Source: an uncultured Sedimentitalea sp. (GTDB lineage: Bacteria; Pseudomonadota; Alphaproteobacteria; Rhodobacterales; Rhodobacteraceae). Taken from it: 64,000 nucleotides of DNA. The translations under genes and the position numbers were made by a program. A model generated the notes under the pieces. It did no database searches. It saw only the letters and a program-made list of their open reading frames with translations, and had not been told where the DNA came from. Below, piece by piece: positions 36,702 through 45,355 of this stretch. Numbering within the stretch: the stretch's first letter is position 1; each line of letters opens with the position of its first letter. The stretch lies in the NCBI GenBank assembly GCA_947504115.1, contig CANNGH010000003.1:310001-374000 (forward strand). Reading direction: 5' to 3'.

Positions 36702-38015
36702 TCAGGACGTTCTTGCCACCGAAGCGGATGCCCGTTTCGGGGTCCGTGTCAGATAACCTGTGCCAAAATCAAGATCACGCCGTTCCGCCAGCGCGCCGGG
36801 CTGTTTGCCTGATTGCGCGCGTGCCGCCAGTCGTAGCGATCCGGCAAAATGTCCGATTTCAATCGCGTGTCTGGGCCGGTGGCACTGCAGAGCGTGCCGC
36901 GCGCGCCAGACGATCCCGCGGGCCAGAGCCCTGACGATTCCCGCCGCCGCGGGCGATGTACCCGCAAAAGCGATCAGCTTGCGCCGCAACTCGCGCGGCA
37001 CCGCAGTATCGATGAAGAACTTCCCCGCCATGGCCCGCCGGCAGATCCAATGCTCGGTATCGGTCAGGTTCACATCCGGCAGCACGCGCGCCGCGTCGCG
37101 CATATCCTCCAGCGCCCGTTCCCAATCGTCGTGTCGGGCGTAGACGCAGGCGCGTTGAAGCAACGCGGCGCGGCGGATCAATTCGGTATCGGGGCCCTCC
37201 AGCATCGCCTCGTAACTCGAAATGGGAATGGCATCGCGAAAGTCGTCGAAGATGAGACGATCCGTTTCCTTCCAGACCTCAACCGAACTCTCCGCCGCGT
37301 GACGCGACACCGCCGGGCCACGATCGCCTTCGTGCTGACGCTGCAGAAACACCGGCTCGTCCAGAACCTCGATGGCGCCGATCGCCGCCAGCCGAAGGAT
37401 CATGTCGTAATCGATCGAACGGGGCAGATCCTCCCGAAACGGGCCAGCCCGCTGCAACGCGCTCCGCCGGACCATGGTGGCGTTCTGAAAGATGAACATG
37501 TCTTCCAGAATGTGCCGGAATACCGACCCGGAGGACAGATCCGGCCAGTGTCCCGGCCCCTCCTCGGTCCTTGCGCCGCTCACCTCATCCGTCGTGAAGC
37601 GGCGATAGCTTCCCGCCGCCGCAACAAGCGCGGCATCTGCATCAAGACAGCCGGCCAGCAAGGCGACGGCATCGGGCAATGCAAGATCATCGTCGTCGCA
37701 AATCCAGATGTAATCGCCGCGCGCGTGTTGGAGCGCGTGATTGAGGGCACGCGACTTGCCCCCGTTTTCGGACCGAAAATAGCGCAGCGTACCCTCGTCT
37801 GCGGCATCCGGGGCGACATCGCTGTCCGGACGCGACCCTTGCCCGAAACCAGCGTCCCACTGGCGAACGATATCCGAAGTGTCGTCCGTCGATCCGTCGT
37901 CCCAGACGATGATCTCGTCGACCGGCCGCGTTTGCGTTGCAAGCGCGTTCAGGCACTCACCCAGATAGGATGCGCGGTTATAGGTGGGAACGATAGCCGT
38001 CACGGTTGTTTTCAT
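36702..38015 (-). CDS. Glycosyltransferase family 2 protein
   Basis: A 437-aa protein with an N-terminal GT-A fold: TVTAIVPTYNRASYLGECLNAL, then IIVWDDGSTDDT and NGGKSRALNHAL, and the metal-binding WICDDDDLALPDA near residue 105. The region FIFQNATMVRRSAL and D-x-D-M-I follow. The C-terminal 200 residues are helical and unassigned. It probably transfers a sugar in surface-glycan assembly; the donor and acceptor cannot be read. The ATG at 38015 begins the GT fold directly. It lies at the left edge of the first polysaccharide cluster. Confidence 0.85.
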   Translation of the reverse strand: MKTTVTAIVPTYNRASYLGECLNALATQTRPVDEIIVWDDGSTDDTSDIVRQWDAGFGQGSRPDSDVAPDAADEGTLRYFRSENGGKSRALNHALQHARGDYIWICDDDDLALPDAVALLAGCLDADAALVAAAGSYRRFTTDEVSGARTEEGPGHWPDLSSGSVFRHILEDMFIFQNATMVRRSALQRAGPFREDLPRSIDYDMILRLAAIGAIEVLDEPVFLQRQHEGDRGPAVSRHAAESSVEVWKETDRLIFDDFRDAIPISSYEAMLEGPDTELIRRAALLQRACVYARHDDWERALEDMRDAARVLPDVNLTDTEHWICRRAMAGKFFIDTAVPRELRRKLIAFAGTSPAAAGIVRALARGIVWRARHALQCHRPRHAIEIGHFAGSLRLAARAQSGKQPGALAERRDLDFGTGYLTRTPKRASASVARTS

Positions 38016-38352
38016 TGCATGCTCCGCAGTCTGCTGTGCTGCGACAACCGATGTCCTGAACTTGCGTTCCCTCCTGCATTCCGCATCGGCGGCAATGCGC
38101 CAAAAGCGCTGGTCGTTCTGTTTCAATCGGTGTGCATGCGGCCGATGGCTTCGCGTCTGCCGTCGTCCCGAAGGGTAAAACCAAGCGGACCACGGGTTGT
38201 TGGAGACGCAAATTTCGCCGTTCGGATGGGCGAAAGAAAAAGCAGGAATTCACGGTCGGCTAACCGTGATGGGGCCGCGATCCGTTCAGGTCCTCCGCGT
38301 CCAACACTTGACCCTCGCGCCGTTACGCGCCGGTCCGGACAGACCACGGATC
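38016..38352. other. Gene-free interval between two glycosyltransferase genes
   Basis: No convincing coding sequence on either strand. It contains a 6-bp inverted repeat CACGGT...ACCGTG (38251-38268) downstream of the 38353-39159 gene, with a T-rich stretch about 12 nt further on when read on the minus strand. This is a weak terminator at best, and the rest should hold the promoter of the leftward glycosyltransferase. Confidence 0.4.
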
Positions 38353-39159
38353 CTAACCTGACGGCAGTGAGAATTCGTTTCGCAGCGTCGTCGTCACGCG
38401 CCGGTAGCGCAAAAGGCGGCGCGCGCTGCTGAGTGGATGCCTGACAAAACGGCGCGGCGGGGTCATCGCGCCGAAGAGTTTTCCGGTGCCGCTGGCCGAT
38501 TGCGAATTTCCGATGCGATAGACCGCGCCCGGGAATGGGAGCGGAGGCAGAGGTTGCCCGGCGGCCGCCAGATCGTGATGAATGAAGATATGGCTGCCCA
38601 GCCGGCGCTTGACCGCATCGATGTCGATCTGTCCCGCTCGCTCCAGGACGCCATAGAGGTCGCGCCGGATGATATGCGATGTGCCGCACATCTGATGAAA
38701 ATCCGGTTGCAGATAACACCAGCTTCCGCCCGACCAGACATAGCCCTGCTCGAGGTTCCAGCCAGGGGTGCCGCGATTGGCCAGAACCAGTTCGGCCAAA
38801 CGGCGATTGACGAAATCATCGGAATCTACGGCCATTATATGACTTTCAGGTGCCGCGTCGTGCATTCCGGCGTAAATGCGCTGGCCCTTGTCATTGCGTA
38901 TCGCATCGTAATAAGCCTCCAGCCGAGTGGCCCGGTCCGGCAGGTGGGCCCGCGGCAAGTCAACGAACCGCACGCGGCATCCCGGCGGCAGATCGGGCAA
39001 ATCGGCGCCGGTATTCGCCACGATCACGCATTCCCAGTCGGGAACCGTCTGCGCCGCAATCGATGTCAGGGTCTGTGCGAGATAGCGTTTTTGCAGGGCC
39101 ACGTCGGGGATTGCGTCCTGATGCTGGACGGGGATCACGAAAATCAATGGGGCGGTCAT
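38353..39159 (-). CDS. Putative glycosyltransferase
   Basis: A 268-aa GT-A-like protein: the start IFVIPVQHQD, TSIAAQTVPDWECVIVANTG, then a family-2-style acidic motif IMAVDSDDFVNRRLAELVL near residue 120, which should bind metal and nucleotide sugar. GTSHIIRRDLYGVL and the C-terminal VYRIGNSQS follow. The D-S-D-D motif is intact. The ATG at 39159 has GGAGG at a good distance and overlaps the stop of the flippase gene (ATGA), so the two are coupled. The specific sugar cannot be told. Confidence 0.78.
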   Translation of the reverse strand: MTAPLIFVIPVQHQDAIPDVALQKRYLAQTLTSIAAQTVPDWECVIVANTGADLPDLPPGCRVRFVDLPRAHLPDRATRLEAYYDAIRNDKGQRIYAGMHDAAPESHIMAVDSDDFVNRRLAELVLANRGTPGWNLEQGYVWSGGSWCYLQPDFHQMCGTSHIIRRDLYGVLERAGQIDIDAVKRRLGSHIFIHHDLAAAGQPLPPLPFPGAVYRIGNSQSASGTGKLFGAMTPPRRFVRHPLSSARRLLRYRRVTTTLRNEFSLPSG

Positions 39160-40673
39160 GTTACCTCCGGGCTTTCGGTTCTGCCTCCGGGGCCGGACTG
39201 GACGGTGACACGCTTTTTCCGAATGATCGCCCGCATCGTGCGGAGCCTGGAGCCAGCCGTCAGGATCACCGTCAGGGCATAGCTGATGGCTCCGGCTGCG
39301 ATCTGCGAGAGTAGCCCCCATACCCCCGAAAGCTCAGTCCCATGCCGCACACCAATAACCGCCACGGCCATTACGGCGCATCCCAGCAGCGGCGGTAGAA
39401 ACTGCGCGCCATAGCGCCCGGGCGAGAGGTGGATCATCCGTCCTGCCAGCAAGGCGACGAACGGGAAGGTCAGCCATGTTTTGATCGCAATGCCCGCCAC
39501 GACCGCGGTTATGCCCAAAGGCGCCAGCAGCAGAACGACGATCGCCGTCAAGATCTGCTGGCCCGACTGATACCACATCCACCAATCCGCCCGACCTTTT
39601 GCGCGGATCAGGGCCGCCTGAAGGATACCGATGCAACTCAGCACGCCGATGGCGCAGAAGGCCTGCAAGGCCGGGACCGCACCGGTCCATTTCGCACCGA
39701 ACATCAGGGGGATCGCGTCGCCGGCGACCAGCGCCAGACCCACAAAGGCCGGAAAGGCCAACACCGAAGACAGGAACGTCGTCGCGAGATACGCCTCGCG
39801 CAGCTTTTCCGGCTCGTCCTGCATCGAAGAGAGCAGCGGATACGATACTGCAGCCAGCGCTCCGGTCAGGACATCGTTCAGTATCTGGAAAATCCGGCGG
39901 GCAAAGTAGAAAAGCCCCAGCGCGGCACTGCCGAGCAGGGCGCCGATCAGCAATTGCTCGACATTGATCGTGGTGATCAGGCGGCTACCGGACGCGTAGC
40001 CGCCAAAGCTTGTCAGATCGCGGAACGCGTGCCGATCAAGTCGCAGCGCGGGACGCCAGCTGACCGAAAGCCAGCTGACAGCGCAGATCGTCATGGCTGC
40101 GACCAATTGCGACAGCACCAACGCCCACAGGCCGTATCCCAGATAAAGCACGATCAGGCAGACGATCATCGACAGCACCGATGCGATCATCGTGCGGAGC
40201 GCGATCTGGCGGAACTGCATAGTGCGGCTGAGCAGCGCGGATGGCACAACCGAGGCCAGATCGAAGATCAGGCGTATCGCGACCACCGGCAACAGGGTGG
40301 ACAGCATCGGATCGCCCAGCCACACGGCCAGAGGGTGCGCCATCAGGGCCGTCAGACCGTAAAGCACCAGACCCCAGAGTGAACACAGCCAGAACGTCGC
40401 GTTCAGATGCGCGGGATTCAAGTCGGATCGCTGGATCAGCGCATCGCCGAAACCGGCAGGTGAAAAGGCTCCGACAGCGCCGACGATCGCAACCGCAAAG
40501 GCGACAAAGCCGAATTCCTCGGGGCTGATGGCCCGCGACACCAGCAGAAACACGACCAGCCCCGATGCGGCCGGAATAAAGGCATTGAGGCCCGACCAGA
40601 GCACCCCCGAAACGGCACGGCGCGCGCGCCCCGTGCGATGATGGCCCAGATTTTCCGCCGGCTTTGATGTCAT
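39156..40673 (-). CDS. Oligosaccharide flippase (Wzx/MOP family)
   Basis: A 505-aa polytopic membrane protein of the polysaccharide-transport (MOP) family, expected to flip lipid-linked glycans across the inner membrane. About twelve to fourteen hydrophobic segments are visible, beginning with the typical AVSGVLWSGLNAFIPAASGL. FGFVAFAVAIVGAVGAFSPAGFGDALIQR is also typical of the family. The family commonly starts near R-R-A-V-S-G, so I use the ATG at 40673; in-frame starts reach 40844, and the ribosome site at 40673 is weak. It is coupled to the downstream glycosyltransferase. Confidence 0.82.
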   Translation of the reverse strand: MTSKPAENLGHHRTGRARRAVSGVLWSGLNAFIPAASGLVVFLLVSRAISPEEFGFVAFAVAIVGAVGAFSPAGFGDALIQRSDLNPAHLNATFWLCSLWGLVLYGLTALMAHPLAVWLGDPMLSTLLPVVAIRLIFDLASVVPSALLSRTMQFRQIALRTMIASVLSMIVCLIVLYLGYGLWALVLSQLVAAMTICAVSWLSVSWRPALRLDRHAFRDLTSFGGYASGSRLITTINVEQLLIGALLGSAALGLFYFARRIFQILNDVLTGALAAVSYPLLSSMQDEPEKLREAYLATTFLSSVLAFPAFVGLALVAGDAIPLMFGAKWTGAVPALQAFCAIGVLSCIGILQAALIRAKGRADWWMWYQSGQQILTAIVVLLLAPLGITAVVAGIAIKTWLTFPFVALLAGRMIHLSPGRYGAQFLPPLLGCAVMAVAVIGVRHGTELSGVWGLLSQIAAGAISYALTVILTAGSRLRTMRAIIRKKRVTVQSGPGGRTESPEVT

Positions 40674-40949
40674 GCGCGGCAAACCCTGGCGCCGTCCGCC
40701 CGGCAGAGCTGCGGCAGAAAGCGTGGAGCCGGTAAAGAGCCCGGCGGCGGAAGGGCTGACGACATCGAACCTGGCCTCGTGCATCGCTTTGGCGGCGGCA
40801 GCGCCACGGGTTGGAATTTCCACGCGACATACGTCACTTCGCAAGGGCCGTGCAAGGTGCCAGTCATGTCGGTTGCGGACGCGGGGTGAATGTCTTCTTT
40901 TCGGCTTTCGACCGCGATGATTCCAGGACGCTGGAACGTAAAGGGTAAA

Positions 40950-41852
40950 TCAGCGGCCCGTCGCTGGCCGATGACGACGCACAAAATGATCCAGCGCTTC
41001 CAGGCAGCGTGTCGTGGCCTGCGTGATCGCAGCGTCGTCCGACAAATGAGGGTCGGTCGACCGCGCGATCTTTGTCAGTCTGGCTGCCGCTCGGTGTGTG
41101 ACATAGGCATGCGCAGGCGACAATAGCCCATGATCCAGTATGGCGCGCGATTTCTGTCCCTGACCTCGCAGACCGGTCATCTTGACGTAGAGTTCGCGCA
41201 GCGATGAAGGCACCGTTTGGCTGGGGCGAAGATCCAATCCCAGGGATTGCGACCAGTCCAGCCATTTGGCCCGGTGGCTGGGATGGGCCGGCGTGATGGG
41301 AATGAACGGGGTGCGCAAGGCATCGGCGACAATGGCACCGTGCATCGCCTCGGTTATCAAAAGATCGGCGCCTTTGATCTGGGCGATCAGTTGTAACGGA
41401 TCCTTGCGCGGATCCAGAAAGGTGAACCCCGCGAGCGCGCAAACCTCGGCCCAGTTGCCCCGCCTGACGCTTTCGAAATGCGGCATGACGGCGATGCCGA
41501 CATCCGCGGCAGGCAGCGGCAGGTCGATCTCGCGAAGCAGTACAGCGGCGTCCGTGATGGCCAGCGCAGGATCGATACCAAGCGTCTGCGCCGTCAGCGG
41601 GCCACGCACCCAGGCGATCGTCCAGTCGTCCTGCGTTACATCGGGCTTGGCGGTGTAGCCGCCATATCCCGAACCGATGATATGCTTGATTGACTGACCG
41701 GGAAGATGATCCCAGATGATTGACCCGACCCCCAGGAACAGATCGTCCTCGTCGTCGTCCAGAAAGCCCGGCGGCAGCAGGCTGTCCCACAGGAACGCGT
41801 TGAGCTCATCGCCGAAATTCGGCTCAGCGCCGCGAAAGTATGTCAGTTTCAT
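40950..41852 (-). CDS. Polysaccharide pyruvyl transferase family protein
   Basis: A 300-aa protein resembling ExoV/CsaB-type pyruvyltransferases, which add ketal pyruvate to glycans and make them acidic. Signatures are the start MKLTYFRGAEPNFGDELNAFLW, the GVGSIIWDHLP segment, HIIGSGYGGY and VRGPLTAQTLG, and ITEAMHGAIVADALRTPFIPI, the C-terminal half motif with the conserved histidine. The C-terminal 70 residues are divergent. Its start codon abuts the stop of a possible small gene. The reaction is inferred from the family. Confidence 0.8.
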   Translation of the reverse strand: MKLTYFRGAEPNFGDELNAFLWDSLLPPGFLDDDEDDLFLGVGSIIWDHLPGQSIKHIIGSGYGGYTAKPDVTQDDWTIAWVRGPLTAQTLGIDPALAITDAAVLLREIDLPLPAADVGIAVMPHFESVRRGNWAEVCALAGFTFLDPRKDPLQLIAQIKGADLLITEAMHGAIVADALRTPFIPITPAHPSHRAKWLDWSQSLGLDLRPSQTVPSSLRELYVKMTGLRGQGQKSRAILDHGLLSPAHAYVTHRAAARLTKIARSTDPHLSDDAAITQATTRCLEALDHFVRRHRPATGR

Positions 41853-42032
41853 TCAGTGCTTCTTATCCGGGTGCAGCGGGTGAGTATCGGTAGCGGCGAG
41901 GCGATACAATCGCGTGGCTGGAGAAATAGCAGGATGTCCGACAACTGGTAAAGTCTCTGGCCCCCGTATAGCGAAGCTGCGGACCGAATTGAACAGTAAC
42001 GGACGCGCGGCAGTGTCGGCATCGTTCGTCAT
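41853..42032 (-). CDS. Possible small protein between degT-like and pyruvyltransferase genes
   Basis: A 59-codon frame (MTNDADTAARPLLFNSVRSF...) lies exactly between the two genes. AGGAG sits 10 bp before the ATG, and its stop directly abuts the ATG of the pyruvyltransferase gene (TGAATG). No transmembrane helix, signal peptide or known domain is visible. The good ribosome site and stop-start junction make it plausible; the 212-bp interval could otherwise be leader sequence. I do not recognise it. Confidence 0.4.
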   Translation of the reverse strand: MTNDADTAARPLLFNSVRSFAIRGPETLPVVGHPAISPATRLYRLAATDTHPLHPDKKH

Positions 42033-42064
42033 GACCCGTTCGCTCCTGCGGTTGCTCCGGTTTT

Positions 42065-43192
42065 TCACCACCGCGCGGATTTCGCGAGGAACTCGCCTTT
42101 GATCTTGCGGACAGCCTCGTCACTCACCTCGCCGTGAAATGGCAGGCAAAGGACGTGCGACTTGACTTTTTCGGCCGTCGGTTGGTCGCGAACCGAATGA
42201 ATTGGATATCCTCGATAGGGTTTGAAATCCGTGCAGATCGGATGGAAATACTTGCGCGCGATTATGCCGACCTCCCGCAACGCGGCGCAGATCTCGTCCC
42301 GCGATCGGCCAAAGCGGTCAGGGTCGATCCGGAGCGCGAAATATTGCTCGGAACGCGTCACCCCCGCTTGATCGGGTTGCAAGGTGATACCGGGAAGGTC
42401 CGAGAGGAACGCTTCGTATTTCTGCCTGAGCCTGGCCCTTGCCGTGTGTTCCGCTTCGACCAGAGGCAGGTTCAGCAAGCCGATCGCCGCCTGCAACTCG
42501 TTCATCTTGCCGTTGATTCCGATGCTGCCGACCTCTTCCTCGTCCTCGATACCGAAATTGCGCAGATTTTCGATCATCTGCCGATCACTCGCCTTGTTCG
42601 TGGTTATCATACCGCCTTCGAACGTGTGGAAAAGCTTGGTCGCATGAAACGAGAAGACCGTGGCATCGCCGAATGATCCGATCGCACGGTCAAACACCTT
42701 GCAACCGAACGCGTGGGCGGCATCGTAGATAAGACGGAGATCGTTCGAACGGGCGATATCCTGCAATGCATCCAGATCGCAAACGGTCCCATAGACATGG
42801 ACGGCCAGAATGGCCGACGTGTTCCCGGTAATCGCCGCCTGAACGCATGCGGGATCCAGTGTCAGATCGTCAGGCGACACATCCGCGAAAACCGGCACCA
42901 GCCCGTTCCAGGAGATCGCGTGGGCCGTCGCCGCAAACGTCAGGGGAGTCGTGATCACTTCACTGCCAGGCGGCAGATCATGGAGGCGAAGTGCGGCAAG
43001 AAGCGCGGTCGTGCCGTTGTTGAACAGCATCGCGGTCGGCACGCCGAGGTGGCGCGACAGCGCGGCTTCGAGTTGGTCGTGGAGGGGGCCGCAATTGGTG
43101 AGCATGCGGCGCGCCCAGATGCCTTCGAGCAATGGTTCGAGTTCACGCAGCGTCGGCAGAATTGGACGGGCGATATATAGCGGGTCAGACAT
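42065..43192 (-). CDS. DegT/DnrJ/EryC1/StrS family aminotransferase
   Basis: A 375-aa PLP-dependent sugar aminotransferase. Signatures are LFNNGTTALLAAL near residue 56, ITTPLTFAATAHAI, YDAAHAFG near residue 157, and the Schiff-base lysine K186 in SFHATKLFHTFEGG. MNELQAAIGLLNL and the C-terminal CLPFHGEVSDEAV follow. It should transfer an amino group to a nucleotide keto-sugar for the surface glycan. I chose the ATG at 43192 (MSDPLYIARPILPTL); an ATG at 43216 is possible. It probably starts the leftward polysaccharide operon. Confidence 0.88.
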   Translation of the reverse strand: MSDPLYIARPILPTLRELEPLLEGIWARRMLTNCGPLHDQLEAALSRHLGVPTAMLFNNGTTALLAALRLHDLPPGSEVITTPLTFAATAHAISWNGLVPVFADVSPDDLTLDPACVQAAITGNTSAILAVHVYGTVCDLDALQDIARSNDLRLIYDAAHAFGCKVFDRAIGSFGDATVFSFHATKLFHTFEGGMITTNKASDRQMIENLRNFGIEDEEEVGSIGINGKMNELQAAIGLLNLPLVEAEHTARARLRQKYEAFLSDLPGITLQPDQAGVTRSEQYFALRIDPDRFGRSRDEICAALREVGIIARKYFHPICTDFKPYRGYPIHSVRDQPTAEKVKSHVLCLPFHGEVSDEAVRKIKGEFLAKSARW

Positions 43193-43453
43193 TTTGCGCT
43201 CCAACTTCGTCTCCATCTCACCGACGCGGTCCCCGTCCGGGCGTCGCCTGACAGGGACAACGCCCACCACGCCAAAATGCCTCCCCTTAACCAAACGTCA
43301 ACGCTGGTCCTTTCCGACTTGCCCGGCTGGAATCGCAGAAGCCCGCATTTTTGGCGGTAGCAGTCATTGTCTGGTCTGGATGCCAACGCCGCCTCTGCAT
43401 GGCGCGTTTAATTCGGTTTGCCTTTGATCAACTTAATGGCTTACGATGTTCTC

Positions 43454-44155
43454 ATGACCGAACAACCGCTATCCGGAAGACATGTTGCCGTGACCGGAGG
43501 CACCGGTGCGCTGGGCGAGGTCGTCGTCAAGCGTCTGCTCGAGGCCGGCGCGACCTGTCATGTGCCCAGCCATCGCACCGAAGGCGCCACCGGCGCAGAA
43601 GGGGATCGGCTGCATGTCACACCCGGTGTGGATCTGACGGACGAGGCGGCTGTGGCGGATTTCTACGCCGCCATTCCGGAGCTTTGGGCATCGGTCCATC
43701 TGGCGGGCGGTTTCGTGATGGCGCCACTTGCAAAGACCGGGCGCGCGGAATTCCTGGGCATGATCGAGAAGAACACCCTGACCGCCGTGCTGTGTTGCCG
43801 CGCCGCCGCCGCCGCCATGCAAGAAACCGGTCGGGGCGGGCGCATCGTCAATGTCGCGGCGCGCCCCGCGCTGGAACCGCGCAAGGGGGCGAAGATGGTG
43901 GCCTATGCCACCAGCAAGGCCGCAATCGGTGCGCTCACGCAGGCGCTGGCCGAGGAGTTGAAGGGAGAGCGGATTCTCGTGAACGCGATTGCCCCTTCGA
44001 CGATCGACACGCCCGCCAACCGATCCGCGATGCCCAAGGCCGATCCGTCGAATTGGCTGAGCCCCTCGGCGGCGGCAGAGGCGATCCTGCATCTGATCTC
44101 GCCGGCCAATACGGAAATCAGCGGGGCGATACTGCCGCTCTATGCGCGCGCCTGA
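43454..44155 (+). CDS. Short-chain dehydrogenase/reductase
   Basis: A 233-aa SDR. The cofactor-binding glycine motif is VTGGTGALGE at residues 14-22, VHLAGGF near residue 82 is the N-A-G-equivalent segment, and Y151-x3-K155 (YATSKAA) is the catalytic pair. The position normally holding the catalytic serine reads V-N-V-A-A-R, so it appears to be alanine, which raises doubt about ordinary oxidoreductase activity. The ATG at 43454 begins the fold; three earlier in-frame codons are in the divergent promoter region. Its substrate is unknown. Confidence 0.85.
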   Translation: MTEQPLSGRHVAVTGGTGALGEVVVKRLLEAGATCHVPSHRTEGATGAEGDRLHVTPGVDLTDEAAVADFYAAIPELWASVHLAGGFVMAPLAKTGRAEFLGMIEKNTLTAVLCCRAAAAAMQETGRGGRIVNVAARPALEPRKGAKMVAYATSKAAIGALTQALAEELKGERILVNAIAPSTIDTPANRSAMPKADPSNWLSPSAAAEAILHLISPANTEISGAILPLYARA

Positions 44156-44279
44156 CATCCGTGTGCCACCGGTGCCGACGTCAGACATTTCGCTCATCAA
44201 TCGAGCGTTTTACTCTCCGGCAAACCCGCATCCGTTCAGTCTTCATCGCCGCAATCGCGCGCGCTGCAACCGTCAACTA

Positions 44280-44310
44280 TTGACTAAAAGTCCTGACCTT
44301 GGGCTAAATG
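44280..44310 (+). promoter_or_regulatory. Possible promoter of the DUF2853 gene
   Basis: TTGACT at 44280-44285 followed about 18 bp later by CTAAAT, some 70 bp upstream of the TTG start. Weak resemblance to -35 and -10 elements only. Confidence 0.25.
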
Positions 44311-44372
44311 CGCGAGTTGCGGGCGGCATATCCGCGCGCAATCGCAAGTGTGGCGATAACGGGAGACGTGAT

Positions 44373-44714
44373 TTGAGCAAGCGGGAAGATTTGATTGCGC
44401 GATATGCGGACGATCTGAAAAACAAATGCGGCGTGACGCCCGATATGGATCTTTTGACCAAGGTCACCATCGGTTGCGGGCCGTCGATCTACAATGCCGA
44501 CAGCGCGACGGTCGCAAGCTCGCAGGAGGGTGAGCTCGAGACCGTGAAGAACAATTTCCTGATCCGGAAACTGGGTTTGCCCGACGGGCCCGAGTTGATG
44601 CAGGCCATCGACAAGGTGATCGAGACCTACGGCCGGTCCGAGCGCAACAAGTATCGTGCGGTGGTCTATTACATGCTGACCCGACATTTCGGCAAGGAAT
44701 CGGTTTACGGCTGA
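44373..44714 (+). CDS. DUF2853 family protein
   Basis: A 113-aa small soluble protein of the DUF2853 family, function unknown. The family features are visible: SKREDLIARYADDLKNKCG at the N-terminus, TKVTIGCGPSIYNADSATVA in the middle, and YRAVVYYMLTRHFGKE near the C-terminus. The start is a TTG at 44373, supported by GGGAG about 9 bp upstream and by the family's usual M-S-K-R-E-D beginning. A strong terminator lies 25 bp after the stop, so it is probably monocistronic. Confidence 0.85.
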   Translation: MSKREDLIARYADDLKNKCGVTPDMDLLTKVTIGCGPSIYNADSATVASSQEGELETVKNNFLIRKLGLPDGPELMQAIDKVIETYGRSERNKYRAVVYYMLTRHFGKESVYG

Positions 44715-44738
44715 TCGGTCTCGTATGGTGAAACGCAG

Positions 44739-44764
44739 CGCCCGCCGGTTGCGGCGGGCGTTTT
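44739..44764 (+). terminator. Rho-independent terminator after the DUF2853 gene
   Basis: CGCCCGCCG-GTTG-CGGCGGGCG, a perfect 9-bp stem with a 4-nt loop followed by TTTT. Confidence 0.9.
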
Positions 44765-44896
44765 GCATTTGGATCAAATGCGCCGCGCTTTGGGTTTGCC
44801 GCTTGCGGGGGCGACGCGCTATCCTGTCGATGCTGCAAGGGCGAAACATTCGATTTTCGACACGCGTGTGGTGCGTAGGGAGCACGCGGGGTGAGA

Positions 44897-44926
44897 GGGA
44901 GGGCTCCGGGATACCGGAGCCCTCCC
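44897..44926 (-). terminator. 13-bp perfect hairpin downstream of the EVE gene
   Basis: A perfect 13-bp inverted repeat (GGGAGGGCTCCGG with its complement) around the loop GATA begins right after the EVE-domain stop codon. It has no U-tract, so it may act as an RNA 3'-end stabiliser or a Rho-assisted stop and not as a standard terminator. Confidence 0.5.
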
Positions 44927-44928
44927 CA

Positions 44929-45351
44929 TCAATCGGGCGGCGTCTTTCCCAGAGCGCAGACGATTTCCCATTGCTTGCGCGTGACCGGCTGCACTGACAG
45001 GCGGGGGTTCTTGACCAGAACCATGTCGTCCAGACGTCCATCGCCCTTGATCTGGTCCAGCGTCACCGGCTGGGTAAACCCGCGCACGGCCTTGACGTCC
45101 ACGCACTCCCAGCGATCGTCGTCGGTGGTGCTGTCGGGATGGGCCTCGGCGCAGATCTCGACAATTCCGACGACGGCCTTTTCCTTTTGCGAATGGTAAA
45201 AGAACCCGCGATCGCCCAGCGCCATCTCACGCATGAAGTTGCGCGCCTGATAATTGCGCACGCCGTCCCATTCTTCGCCCGCTTCGCCCTTTTTCTGCTG
45301 ATCGTCCCAGCTCCAGCAGGCGGGTTCGGACTTGAACAGCCAGTAATTCAT
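44929..45351 (-). CDS. EVE domain protein
   Basis: A 140-aa protein made of a single EVE domain, a PUA-like fold (relative of human THYN1) proposed to bind modified bases in RNA or DNA. The typical MNYWLFKSEP start is present, followed by the WDGVRNYQARNFMREM segment, GDRGFFYHSQ, VVGIVEI, and the C-terminal LVKNPRLSVQPVT. Its partner and modified base are unknown. It follows gpsA by 4 bp on the minus strand and is probably co-transcribed with tsaD-gpsA. Confidence 0.92.
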   Translation of the reverse strand: MNYWLFKSEPACWSWDDQQKKGEAGEEWDGVRNYQARNFMREMALGDRGFFYHSQKEKAVVGIVEICAEAHPDSTTDDDRWECVDVKAVRGFTQPVTLDQIKGDGRLDDMVLVKNPRLSVQPVTRKQWEIVCALGKTPPD

Positions 45352-45355
45352 CGCG

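Noticed and set aside
40674-40844. 57-residue N-terminal extension of the Wzx-type flippase
   Set aside because: It is polar, does not resemble the family N-terminus and lies in the gap after the pyruvyltransferase gene; the ATG at 40673 fits better, though not proven.
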